A stretch of 64,000 nucleotides of DNA from Rotaria socialis (GCA_905331475.1 CAJNYU010000048.1:62001-126000), one strand, 5' to 3'; shown: positions 34,852 to 45,600, counted from the first letter of the stretch. Notes: generated by a model from the sequence alone, not told the origin. A program made the numbers and translations.

Positions 34852-37824
34852 ATGAAGCAACTGGTTTTAACTGTTTTACTGTTTTTCACGACTGTACACT
34901 GTCAAGCTACGACAAGTTTCATAGTACAAACAAAATTGATTCCATTCGGTGTTATACAAGGTGATGCTGTATTGGAACGTGGTGATGATCAGATCTCATC
35001 GTCAATCCGCATTCCAATACGTTTTCCATTTTTCAATGGAAAATACGATGAAATCAAAATTCAAATCAATGGTATGATATTGTTTGGCAATCAATCATAT
35101 CAAAGTGTGAGCTATACGCCAAGACGTTTTCCTGTTGATGAGATCGTTTGTGTTGCACCATTTTGGGCTGATGTGTTAACAAGGAATGATTTACTCAGTA
35201 ATATTTTCTATCGTCAAATAACAGACCAGGCAACGCTCAGCGAACTCGATCGTATTGTGGCTAATGCGTTCCCCGCTCAAGCGACACATCGATTCATCTG
35301 GGCCTATGTTGTTACATGGTACGAGGTACCCGGCTATGGACTTTCCGCTAATTTTCGTAATACATTTCAAGCAATTATAACAACCAACGGCATCAATTCG
35401 TTTGCTATTTACAACTATGATAAACTGCAATGGACGGTTGGATCAGCTTCAAGTAGTGTTCATGCCCAGGCTGGATTCAATGCTGGTGATTTAAAAAACT
35501 ATTTTCTTATTAACAAATCATTTACACCGCAAATCGTTCAAATTGTCGGCGATTCAAATGTTCAATTTCCTGGTCGATTTATATTTTCAATTGGTGGTGA
35601 CATTAACGATGTTGAATGTAATACACCTGATGGATTGCAAGTGGCACCATTTCGTGGTTCGCCGGACGGTGGCTATGAAATAAGATTATATGGTATTTGT
35701 TTCAACGAAACAAACTACATTGTTAAACTAGATCAGCAAATATTGACCGGCTGTATCATCACCCCCACCTATATCACATGTATGGTGCCAATGCTTTATA
35801 ATGGTCCTACACTACAAATTCAAGTTAGCACAATTAGAAATGAACTTATTGCAACTACAGATTTTTTTGTCGATATCCCAGAAGATAATTCAGAACTGCT
35901 TATTCAAAGCTCAAACACATATGATTCATTCATTGAAATGGGACAAAATGATTCAATCATACTTCAATTTAAAAAGGATTTTGTCACGAATAATAATATG
36001 TTCACTATTGAATTACATTACTATGATACAATCTTCACAGAAAACTATGAACTAGTGAGTATTGTTCCTCGCCAACGCGTTCTCTATCAATCAGTTAATT
36101 TGTCGTCGTTGGCAACATTGACGATACGTTATAGAGATATTTTTGAACTTGCTAAGACTCAAGATAACATGGGGGATCTTCAAGTGCAGCTCTTAAAGCT
36201 AACCTTTAAAATTATATCAATGTCAACGGTCATACCAATGCCACTTGCATGGCTCTATCGAGCAGTTACATGGACAGCTATCGCCGTAAAACAAACACGA
36301 ACTTTTTGTGCAAAATGGGAAGCACAGTTGCCACAACTGCCGCCACCATCCACATATCAATCTCAAGTCCCTCAGTGTCCATGTCGTGTACCCGCTACCG
36401 GTCAAAATCGCTTTCCATTAACGTTTAATAATTTTCAAACGGATTCATTTTGCAACGCGCACAAACAAAATACATGCCAAAGTAACACTGGTGCTTCGCA
36501 CTGCTATCGTCGCTCATTTAACCCTACGGGTCCTGGAGTCAAGTGTTGCTATAATACTAATGGCATGATTATAAGTAGACCAGAATCGGGTGGCGGTGGT
36601 TTAGAATTGCAAGCAAATTCCGGTGGTTCAATAATTCAACGAATCAAACATGTAGTTTTTGACCAGTGGCTATCCTGGGCTTGCTGTAAGCTTCCACAAA
36701 TGATTACACAAATAAGACCTGAATCATGTAATAAATTTCATCAACAACGGCCATCATTTGAATGTGAAAATGTTCCTCTTCCAGTACCGAGTGGTGGCAA
36801 CGGTGATCCACATTTTACAACATTGGACGGTATCGATTATACATTTAACGGTTATGGTGAATATGTTTTGCTTCGTACTCATACTCTTCCAATATCTACA
36901 TCATTGGAAATTCAAATTCGCACAAAATCTGTTAAATCTGATTCAGAAGATAATCAAGCAACAGCTATCGTTGCATTTGTTATTAAAAATGGTAACTATT
37001 CGAAAGTTCAGTTTGAACTGTTCGATCAATTGAAATTACTTGAACTTCGATTAAATAATCACACACTTGACAGTGACGTTTTCCTGCGTCCAAGTAACAA
37101 TGACGATTATAATAGTGAAATTTACCAAATGCTTATGGCAATGAGTCGAACAATTCATTTTGATAATAATCAAATGTCAATAACACAAACAAATCGAACA
37201 ATATTCAAGATAACTTATTCAAATAATGTTCAATTAATAATTAAAATACGAGAACAATATGACTTTTTGAATATAGTCACTATTCTACCCAAACTATACG
37301 AAGGCCATTGCCAAGGTCTTCTCGGAAACATGGATGGTGATAAAACGAATGATTTTATTTTTCAAGATGGTCAAACAATTTTATCGTCAACAGAGCAACA
37401 AAGTGAAGAACGTCAATTTATTTTTGGCCAATCATGGCGTGTTACACCTGAAACAACACTCTTCGCGTACATAGCTGGAGAAAACTATCATGCACAACAG
37501 AATCTTCACTATCGGCCAATATTTCGCGAAGAATTAGTACAACGGTTCCAAAATACCACTCGATTAGAAAGAGCTAAACAGAATTGTCAAAAAATAGTCG
37601 CGAGTAAAGCCAACGAACAATGCGTCTATGATATTTTGGTAACAAATGATCAAACAATGAGTGAATTACATCAAGATTTTCAAACAAACTTGAATGAATG
37701 GAAAGAATATGCAGAATTAGTACAAAACGACCACGTTATTAATATGGGAATGCAGCTCGCATTCAATGATAAAATGATTTTTTACACGATCATAATGGTA
37801 TCAGCTATAATATTCATGTATTGA
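34852..37824 (+). CDS. NIDO-AMOP-vWD surface protein (Mesh/SUSD2-like), intronless
   Basis: 990-residue secreted or membrane-attached protein. Residues 1-18 are a signal peptide (MKQLVLTVLLFFTTVHCQ). A NIDO domain covers about 75-225 (APFWADVL, AIITTNGINSFAIYNY, AQAGFNAGD). An IPT-like segment covers about 260-345 and a Cys-rich AMOP domain about 455-625 (FCAKWEAQLP, VPQCPCRVP, SHCYRRSF, VKCCYNTNG). A vWD domain covers about 645-820 (GNGDPHFTTLDGIDYTFNGYGEY, C in GHCQGLLGNMDGD). This order is that of Drosophila Mesh, vertebrate SUSD2 and the MUC4 core, which act in cell-cell junctions or mucus (family knowledge); the sushi domain of those proteins is absent. The last 16 residues are hydrophobic with no cytoplasmic tail (IFYTIIMVSAIIFMY), which suggests a GPI anchor or very short TM. 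The gene is a single exon, with a TATA box upstream and an AATAAA near 37868. The frame is intact. Confidence 0.88.
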   Translation: MKQLVLTVLLFFTTVHCQATTSFIVQTKLIPFGVIQGDAVLERGDDQISSSIRIPIRFPFFNGKYDEIKIQINGMILFGNQSYQSVSYTPRRFPVDEIVCVAPFWADVLTRNDLLSNIFYRQITDQATLSELDRIVANAFPAQATHRFIWAYVVTWYEVPGYGLSANFRNTFQAIITTNGINSFAIYNYDKLQWTVGSASSSVHAQAGFNAGDLKNYFLINKSFTPQIVQIVGDSNVQFPGRFIFSIGGDINDVECNTPDGLQVAPFRGSPDGGYEIRLYGICFNETNYIVKLDQQILTGCIITPTYITCMVPMLYNGPTLQIQVSTIRNELIATTDFFVDIPEDNSELLIQSSNTYDSFIEMGQNDSIILQFKKDFVTNNNMFTIELHYYDTIFTENYELVSIVPRQRVLYQSVNLSSLATLTIRYRDIFELAKTQDNMGDLQVQLLKLTFKIISMSTVIPMPLAWLYRAVTWTAIAVKQTRTFCAKWEAQLPQLPPPSTYQSQVPQCPCRVPATGQNRFPLTFNNFQTDSFCNAHKQNTCQSNTGASHCYRRSFNPTGPGVKCCYNTNGMIISRPESGGGGLELQANSGGSIIQRIKHVVFDQWLSWACCKLPQMITQIRPESCNKFHQQRPSFECENVPLPVPSGGNGDPHFTTLDGIDYTFNGYGEYVLLRTHTLPISTSLEIQIRTKSVKSDSEDNQATAIVAFVIKNGNYSKVQFELFDQLKLLELRLNNHTLDSDVFLRPSNNDDYNSEIYQMLMAMSRTIHFDNNQMSITQTNRTIFKITYSNNVQLIIKIREQYDFLNIVTILPKLYEGHCQGLLGNMDGDKTNDFIFQDGQTILSSTEQQSEERQFIFGQSWRVTPETTLFAYIAGENYHAQQNLHYRPIFREELVQRFQNTTRLERAKQNCQKIVASKANEQCVYDILVTNDQTMSELHQDFQTNLNEWKEYAELVQNDHVINMGMQLAFNDKMIFYTIIMVSAIIFMY

Positions 37825-37867
37825 CATAAAAATTATTCTTAATCATGAATTCTAATTAGATTTTCAA

Positions 37868-37873
37868 ATAAAA
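37868..37873 (+). terminator. Poly(A) signal of the NIDO-AMOP-vWD gene
   Basis: AATAAA lies about 45 bp after the stop codon at 37822-37824, in the expected orientation and position. Confidence 0.55.
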
Positions 37874-38190
37874 ACGCTACACGAAAACTTCATTATTGGA
37901 TTTTTTATTTTTCATATCTCATATTCTCATTAAAACAGCCACTATTCACCGTTCTTGGATTTGTTCTTTTCAGATTCTTGTCTGGTGGGATGATAACAAT
38001 ACCGTTAGGCAAGATTCTTTTCGTTCTCTCGAGCGGAATCTAGTCGGAGGTTCAAGAAAAAACAAGAACCTGGAAAGAACGCCCGTAGGCGAACTTTTCT
38101 TGTCATGCTCTTCACCTGCGCAGTCCGTATGACTTGCCCATAGCGCAGGACTTTCTTACTCCAGCTTCTGAAGTATCTGATACGCATGCC

Positions 38191-38247
38191 AAAAAAAAAG
38201 CTGTTAGCGCAATCCCTTTGGGATAAAAAATGTGAAGCACGATGAAG
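38191..38247 (+). repeat. 57-bp direct repeat, copy A
   Basis: A-run followed by AGCTGTTAGCGCAATCCCTT, continuing TGGGATAAAAAATGTGAAGCACGATG. Copy B at 38398-38454 differs at a handful of positions and one indel. Confidence 0.75.
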
Positions 38248-38397
38248 CTGCTCTCAGCATTCATGTAAATTTTCCTTTCATACATGAACCTCGATACTCG
38301 TTGACTCATCATATTTTACCTCACTACTAAACATAGCATAAAAAAACATCTGATGTACCTTCATACAGTATTAGTGACATATATTCACTAATTCTGT

Positions 38398-38454
38398 ATA
38401 AAAAAAAGCTGTTAGCGCAATCTCTGTGGGATTAAAATGTGAAATACGATGGAG
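38398..38454 (+). repeat. 57-bp direct repeat, copy B
   Basis: Second copy in the same orientation, about 207 bp downstream of copy A: AGCTGTTAGCGCAATCTCTG then TGGGATTAAAATGTGAAATACGATG. Confidence 0.75.
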
Positions 38455-38879
38455 CACCTTTGCTAAAACCTGTCTACCACGGCCTGTGAGTCTTTGTAGC
38501 TTTTCTGCCACTGTCTGTATTTTGATCTATGGAGTCGGTAGAGACCAGAGACCGAAATCGAATCGAATGATAGTTCTAGAAAAGAGGTCGAATCGAATCG
38601 ATTCATTTTTTTTTCAGTTTCATTCGGTTATTCAAAATCATTTTCTTTGTTCTACAGTGATATGGTTGAGAGCAGTTGACTAGTATAAGAGATGACCAAT
38701 GAAAAATGACGTCCGCTGTTTCTCTTGATTTCTGACAATCGTGTTCATTTAATGGTCATTACTGTTCTCTTAGATAGCGCTATCGTGGTTAAGTGCACTT
38801 TAATTGGTGTAAGAAATGCCCATGTACAACGGACGTTCTTTCTTTCTTTCCTTCTTTGTTTTTCGTTAGTCAATTTAGG

Positions 38880-39043
38880 CCCCAATCACACTGAGAAATA
38901 AATTAGCATTATAGTTTAATTAAGCCATGTGATTGGTGCATTAAGAATTAAGTAATACTTTAGAGGTGATTTTAACTCTTACTGTATCAATTAGATTACT
39001 GAATAAGACTTTAACTTTATTCACAATTCCAGTGCGATTGGGG
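38880..39043. mobile_element. MITE-like element, 164 bp, with short TIRs
   Basis: Left end CCCCAATCACACTG (38880-38893) and right end CAGTGCGATTGGGG (39030-39043) are inverted repeats with one mismatch in 14. The interior is non-coding and AT-rich. I could not establish a target-site duplication, so the superfamily is open. Confidence 0.5.
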
Positions 39044-39366
39044 TCTTGATATCAACCTCTTTATTTATTAAATATGCCTACAGTCAACTGTAAATATAGA
39101 TCCACGTACAGTAAATGATATTATTTTTCTTCGTTCTATAGAGAGTAAACTTATTTAATTAGTCTACTTAGATGTGTTCATTAATTTATATTTTATGTGT
39201 TCTTTCTTGAAAAAAATGAATAATTCTTATGTATATCTTCATAAATTATATTTATTCAACATATTTCTATAGAAGATCGACAGACTATTCTCATTCTAAG
39301 ACGATGACAGTCTGAAAACAACAATAATATGTAATAGTGAATACCATGTTTTGTAAACCCAATTTG

Positions 39367-39423
39367 AGTCGAATCGAACCGAATCGAATTGGTTTTTTTT
39401 CGTGTTTTTAGTCGAATCGAATC
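39367..39423. repeat. TCGAA-type pentanucleotide patch
   Basis: GTCGAATCGAACCGAATCGA, then a T-rich stretch, then GTCGAATCGAATCGC. A similar patch lies at 38568-38605 next to another copy of a TTTTGATCT...AGACCG motif, so the two may be remnants of one repeat family. Confidence 0.55.
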
Positions 39424-39660
39424 GCATTTTTGCCATTCGTTTTGATCTCTGGTAGAGGCCATCACAGACCGTGACAGAGATTTCAGAGACCATCACAGAC
39501 CGGGACAAAGAAATTAATTAGTTTCTCTGTCCCAGTCTGTGGGGGGAGAGCGGGGGAAGGGTCCAAATTTCTACCCTATATACTTCAACACTCCTTTCAA
39601 ATCGTGTTTCACAAAATGGACCGCATTCATTGCTGCCTCCAAAACCTGTCTGTCACGGCC

Positions 39661-39757
39661 TGGGTGGGGGTTTCGGTGGGGGTGTGTGGAATGAGTGTGA
39701 GTTTAGCCACAGCTATGGGTGTCGCTGTGGGTGGGTGATAAGACCCACACCCACACC
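39661..39757. repeat. Inverted TGTGGG-like tract (patch 4)
   Basis: G-rich TGGGTGGGGG, GGTGGGGGTGTGTGG and GCTGTGGGTGGGTG are followed by the C-rich ACCCACACCCACACC at 39743-39757. This is the largest of the five patches. Confidence 0.75.
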
Positions 39758-41011
39758 TTTACATGAAATCATCTAAGAGCTAGTAGAGTGAGTTCATATT
39801 GGAGATGTCCGAGACCAAGTTTTTAGTCGCGGTTCCAGTAAGTTTTATCATTTGATCCTGGTCTCTATCTCAATCTAGATGTAGAGAGAACTGTTTCAGA
39901 ATTTACTCACATTAAATATAAAAAAAGCTTAAATACTAATTTTTTTCGTTAATTCAGTCGACGAATGTCGGTTTTTGGTCGTCTCTTTTGAAGTTTGTTT
40001 TGATTGGCACGATTTATAACATATTTCACTAAGAATGCGTCCCATTAAGTTTTATAATTTGGTCCCGGTTTTGATGAAGTTTTATTTTTTTGGTCATGCA
40101 CGTCTCTAATCTATAAGACACTAGATGATGCTGTAACATTACATTTACAATGAAAAACCCTTGTTTCAGAATTGTTTAAACAACCATGAAAACAATATTT
40201 TTCATTCTCAATGTATCCCTCATCTTTTAAATCTAACTTCAATTTAAAAAAATAATAAACGATAATTTCTCATCGTATTCGAACTGAATTTCAAAATAAT
40301 ATCAATAATTGCATTTCATATATGCAATATCAAGTTATTTTTTATCTTAATTGTAAACTACTTCTCTTCAAGTCAAACTTTCGATCACAATTTTTAACGA
40401 TACAAAACTATTTCAAAATATTCGAGCGCAAAAATAAAATCTTTAACCTAATTCGTTTTTTGATTTATTGAATTAGCAAATAGCAAAATATGTCACATTT
40501 TTCTTAATTATCTTGTTATTAATATTCTACCTAAAACAATTATATTCAGAATCAATAGAATATATAACTAGTGCAAGCCTTTATCTCACATTTTCTATCC
40601 ATCGAAACATTTTCAATTTCGATTTCCACAAATTTCTCGATTTTGATCAAGCCAATTACACCCTATGCTTCTTATATTTTTATAATATTGATTTTTTCAG
40701 TTTAATTACATAAAATCAATGATAAATTTTGATTGAATTAGATCCTTGAGAGTTTATGCAAACGCTAACAGAAAATATTAGACAGAATGAAAAATATCAT
40801 CATCTATTCGACGATCAAACGGATTGAACTAATTTACAGTGAATTAAGAAATATAGGTCATTTGTTTTTAATCTAGAAATGCTAATTCTATTGGTTAGTT
40901 CCTTTCAATTAGTCTCGTCTGTTTCTTACGCTCATCATAGAACAACATGACGGCATCGAATATTTGTTCGTTATTATTCTTATAGGCGAAAGTCAGAAAA
41001 TGCTGACATGT

Positions 41012-41174
41012 ATATATATGTCGCAGTAGAAATTAAAATTCAGTAGAATTTAAAATTCTACTAGTAGAAATTGAAATTCTACTGAATTTTACCTATAGTA
41101 GAAACTAAAATTTCAATTTCTACTAGTAGGATTTTAAATTCTACTGAATTTTAATTTCCACTACAACATATATA
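41012..41174. repeat. Imperfect ~160-bp palindrome
   Basis: Arms built of AGTAGAAATTRAAATT and AATTCTACT units are inverted around an axis near 41093. The left arm from about 41012 pairs with the right arm to about 41174, with roughly 85-90% matching bases by eye and no more than a few unpaired at the centre. The right arm ends where the first open ATG of the F-box pseudogene begins. Confidence 0.85.
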
Positions 41175-41206
41175 TGATTGCTATGAAAATATTGTATGAG
41201 TTAGAC

Positions 41207-42966
41207 ATGAGCAATTTAAATAACAATCGTCTCAATATACTTGATTTACCCGATGAAATTTTATGTCTCATTATTGAAAAACTTAATATGGTCGATGTTT
41301 TTTACTCGCTTGTGAATGTAAATCAACGATTTAACCGATTAGTATTTGATTCTCTTTATATTCATCATCTTAATATGAGAACAATTATGAACATCAACTC
41401 GTCGTATGATCAAACTTCTTTAATAGATCCTAAAGTTCTTTCAAGGATCTGTAAAAAAATCATACCTGGAATTCATTCACACGTGCATAAACTCACCGTT
41501 GAAGAATATTCAATGAAACAAATTCTTCTTGCTTCAAATTATCCTCCACTATATTCGCTGTCACTTATAAATTTTCAAGCAGAAACGCTTTATGAATATT
41601 TAATAGGTGTAGTATTTTATTTTGTTCAGTATAATAAAAACTTGCTAATCATCTTTGTTTTTATTTCAATTTAAAGATAATTTGATTCTTCGTGATCTTC
41701 TTGCTAAACAAATAAGACATCTTAATATTGATATGAAAAAAAACAAGAGAACAAAGCTCAATAACTGTTTCAAAGATTTTTGAATTAATTTTATCTTTAT
41801 GTAAAAACTTGACCGTTTTGAATTTTTGTGATATGTTTCCTACACGAAAGCGTGTGATTCAAACTCTTTATATGCTACGTGGAAATTATACGCCTTCTGC
41901 TTTAACCAAATTAAAAATCAATGTCCCAAGTTTAACTGATTGTCTTTGTTTGCTTGATGGGCCTCTTGTTTGTTTATCAACATTAATTATCAATGTATTA
42001 TGTATTTATCATCCAGATATATTAGAAGCTATAGATCCAACAGTAAGTATAAGTTCAATGGTCATATTTAGAGAAAACAAACATAGAAAAGGAAGTGAGT
42101 AAATAAATATTCTTAATTTTATTTTCTTAGAAAAAACTACCCAATTTGAAATGCTTTTCGTTTACCTCGTTTGGTCATACATATGAGTATGATAATCTAA
42201 TTGTTCCATTACTTTGTCGAATGATAAATCTTGAAGAATTAAAATTGTATCTATTAGTAAGAAGAATGGATTCGACTTATATCGATGGCTATCAATTATA
42301 TGATCGATTTCTTATTTATATGGCACAATTAAAGAAATTTACATTTTATATTAAGACAGAGGTCTCGTTTCAGACCGTTAGATTTGAACTTCCAACAAAC
42401 GAAGATATTCAACGTAGTTTCATTGGAAGAAGATATCCACGAGTAACTTCATACGCTAATACTCAATCAGTTCCATTCGATGGTGTTTGCCATATTTATT
42501 CACTTCCGTACGGGTTTTGAATATTTTGTCGATCTCGACAATTCTTTTCAAGGTGGCATGTTTAAAAAAGTTCGACTATTGAAAATGAATGATAGAATTC
42601 CATTTGAACACAACTTTTTCCAACTCATCTCTCAAGACTTTCCTTTTCTTGAATTCTTATATATAGATAATAATTGTCCGCAAAAAGATATTCAACATTC
42701 ACCAGCATTAATCAGATTTCCTTATCTTGACATATTTGACTCTAGAATATACACATGTTGACTAGGTCAAATTATTTCTCTTGAAGCAAAATATGTATCT
42801 GCCTCGTTTGCTGAATCTCTCCATCAACTACAAATCACTGATAACGATAACAAACAATTTTACTATTGATCCAACGTATTTTAATTTCGATCAATTGAAA
42901 AGCCTTGATTTAGATGAAACATTTGTTCGTCCAGAAAACTTTCATCAATATTTTCCGTTGTTATAA
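41207..42966 (+). pseudogene. F-box protein with LRR-like repeats, broken
   Basis: An F-box is a Skp1-binding module that brings substrates to SCF ubiquitin ligases. The N-terminus reads ILDLPDEILCLIIEKLNMVD then VFYSLVNVNQRFNRLVF, a clear F-box, followed by leucine-rich helical repeats (NLEELKLYLL, LKKFTFYIKT, LLNLSINYKSL, LKSLDLDETF). Introns at about 41605-41675 and 42044-42130 splice sensibly. The frame then breaks: a shift at the A8 run 41736-41743, a shift at the T4 run 42515-42518, and a shift near 42750 followed by TAG at 42762-42764. The family is greatly expanded in bdelloids as I recall it. The gene starts directly beside a 160-bp palindrome. I set the start at the second ATG (MSNLNNNRL), which fits the family better than the ATG at 41174. 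Confidence 0.75.
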
Positions 42967-43535
42967 TGTATATTTCTTGTTGTTATAAATTGTTCTTGAT
43001 AAAAGAAAATTGAAGAAAATAATTTGTTTTTGTTTATCCTATACAAGAACACAAGAGTAATTGCTTGCAACTCGTCCATTTCAAAATGCAACGTAAAGAC
43101 ATTGAAACTTCTATTGAAAAGTAATACTCGTATCTACGATTGTATACAAAAAAATGTATTTCAAATAGTGTTTCCACTTTATTCCGCTCACTTTTTCATA
43201 TTATTATAGTTACAAACAGAGCCGCGCATGGAATGGGATGGGATGGGACGAAAAAATCGTCCCATGGGACAACTCGTCTAGTGGAAGAACTTTTTTTTTC
43301 AAGATTGGAATGGAATTCTATAACTTTCTTATTCAATTATCTTAGTTCCTTTCTATCTGTTCATGTATAGATCAGGTTACTTAACATTGAATTTTTTTTA
43401 TACTAATCACATAAACCCTATTGCTTCGTCAAGAACAAAATTGCGGATCTAAAGTATGAGGGTCTTGGCGAACCGTAACGAGTACGATAGCGAATTCGTC
43501 AAAATCCATTACGGCTGTTTAAATTCACTGGTCTC
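42967..43535. other. Spacer with GGGAT microrepeat
   Basis: No gene recognised. At 43228-43275 GGAATGGGATGGGATGGGAC is followed by an inverted GTCCCATGGGAC, another short G-rich, partly palindromic patch. Confidence 0.45.
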
Positions 43536-43582
43536 GGGTGTGGGTGTAGTTGTGCGAGCTGATGAAAAGAACATCCACACCC
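43536..43582. repeat. Inverted TGTGGG-like pair (patch 5)
   Basis: GGGTGTGGGTGT at 43536-43547 and CCACACCC at 43575-43582, with a 27-base spacer. The patch ends 3 bp from the stop codon of the NHL-repeat ORF. Confidence 0.7.
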
Positions 43583-43585
43583 TTG

Positions 43586-44193
43586 TTATACACCTTTTCC
43601 CCATTTCATCACACGGCTATTGTCTCTGTGTGACACATAGACATTTTGTTGTCGACCGACGAAGAGATATGCTGACAGTTTGAATTGATTTAGACCAGAA
43701 CCTGCCCGATTTCCACCAGCCACGAGAATTCCATTCTTGTCACCCATTTGATATCGTCTTACTTCATGTTTTCCGATGTCAGAAACGTAGAGATCTCTTT
43801 GATCATGCATAAATAATCCATAACAAAAGATGTTGTTGATCAAAATTTCTCCTTGTGTTGTGCTACTATGGCGAGACCATCGTACAACTCGTCGATTATT
43901 TTGATCACAAATAATGAGACTATCCGTCACTTTGTCGATCAAAACATCGCTTGGATAGTTTAGTTGGTCCGTTCGATTCCCTAGACCCTTTCCACCAGCG
44001 ACAACTTGTCCATTCGTATCATCTTTCTTCCATTGAATGATACGATGATTCCAGGTGTCAGCAATGACCACTGTTTGATCCTCATTGACGACGAGACCAG
44101 AAGGGAGATGTAGCTGATTGGTGACACTGCCTGAACCTTTACCTCCAGCGACAGTAACGCCATTCCTTGCCGATGTAGCATTGCCAGTAATAG
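43586..44193 (-). CDS. NHL-repeat protein fragment
   Basis: NHL repeats form a beta-propeller used for protein or RNA binding. About four units are visible: VAGGKGSGSVTNQLHLPSGL...VVIADTWNHRIIQW, VVAGGKGLGNRTDQLNYPSD...IICDQNNRRVVRW, a degenerate unit with LYVSDIGKHEVRRY, and LVAGGNRAGSGLNQFKL...VSHRDNSRVMKW. The exon opens at an acceptor (GTAAGTATAG) at 44193-44195; no upstream exon or signal peptide was found between 44.2 and 45.5 kb. At the other end the frame stops just after MKWGKGV, where the family normally continues with another repeat, and the stop is 3 bp from a TGTGGG patch. It is therefore probably a fragment truncated at both ends, though the open part has no internal lesion. Confidence 0.65.
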
Positions 44194-45600
44194 CTATACT
44201 TACTAAATAATATGAATTCTTTTACTTTCGGTGTTCAAAGATATCATTTCTAGTAGTTTTGTTTTTTTGCAGATGCTTATAATGCCCAAACCATCAGATA
44301 TAAGATATACACCCCGTTTTCACGCATTGAGATTGAAAATTGACGAGCACAACCCTCGTCATGTAGCAAGTTTATTTGGCAAATCAAACGCTTGAAAACG
44401 GTGCTTTTTTTCATCGATGCATTTTAACAGACCTAACAAAAATATTTGGTCGATGAATCTTTGAATTCGCATTCTGGATTTTCATGCAGAACAAAATAGA
44501 AACACGGTATTTGTAATCGATTTTTTATGATTAAAAATCGAGTTCAATAGCATTATTCTTATCAATTAGTAATGAGATTTCTGTTGGATATCACAATTTA
44601 AAGTAGTAAAATTCTTAAAGTTCAGTTAATGATATTACAATCGATGTGTAGAATCTAAGAAGAAAGTGATAAAGTCTTTTTTTTTAATGGTTCCATTTCT
44701 GCTATTTACAAGTTATTCTATGTACATAGATTTCGTTTAATAATTATAAGTAAGTTTACTCTAGCATTATAGTGCGGTAAGAAAGAACTGACTGCAATGG
44801 CATGAATACATTTCCATGCCACGGATTGAAACGCTGTTCATATTGAAATTACTCCAACTGCTAAAATTCAGACATTTTCCTACACGTCAAAATACCTAGA
44901 AAACAAAAAAGGGGTTGCTGTTAAAACATGTAAATTTCTGTTTTCTGACTGTTTGAGTATATCCTAGTTTTAAATGGTCAAGTGTCATTTGCTGAACTAC
45001 CTAGGATGTAAAAATATAATGGCACCAAATGCTCTACTAAGTTTCTGTTCGTTGATTTATGATAACATTACTTGCAAAGATATTTCGCTATCAAAAAAAG
45101 AAAGACAAAGCACAAAATAAATTGTTCCGTTAATTTTACTAATACCTATGCAGAGAAGCAAGGGCTGTGAAAATACAGGTACAATTTGTACTCTACTCTA
45201 CAAAGAAGATCTACTACCAGAAATATGTGTTGGTCTGTATCGGCTTTTATACATACAAGCTGATATAATCATTCCGGAATTCTGTATTTTTTGGGAGTAT
45301 AAATGACATCAAACCGATACATGTTAATAGTTAATTATCAATAATTTTAATTTAGAACAAATATAATGAATTTGTTTTTGAAAGCTTATACTTAAACATC
45401 AGCTTTTATTCAATAATAAAATGGTATGTTCATCTACACACATATAAAATATTAGTTATAATTGTAATATGCTTGATGAAGCGTAGCATTATAGTTATCA
45501 CCGCACAAAACTATCTTGAAGAAAAAAAACCAGTAGCTATTTCCTAAGGTACTTCTTTTTTTCTCCTTATTCAACAAGGTGGTGGTACGTGCTACTCAAC
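44194..45600. other. Intergenic, nothing recognised
   Basis: AT-rich spacer between the NHL fragment and the possible transposon end. No exons for the NHL gene could be recognised on the minus strand. Confidence 0.4.

Larger units (their letters stand above)
37825..41011. other. Repeat-rich intergenic region, 3.2 kb
   Basis: No gene seen. It holds an imperfect 57-bp direct repeat (38191 and 38398), two TCGAA-type patches (38568-38605, 39367-39423), a MITE-like element (38880-39043) and a TGTGGG patch (39661-39757). A motif of the form AAAACCTGTCTRYCACGGCCTG appears twice, near 38466 and 39641. From about 39760 to 41010 it is plain AT-rich DNA. Confidence 0.55.
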
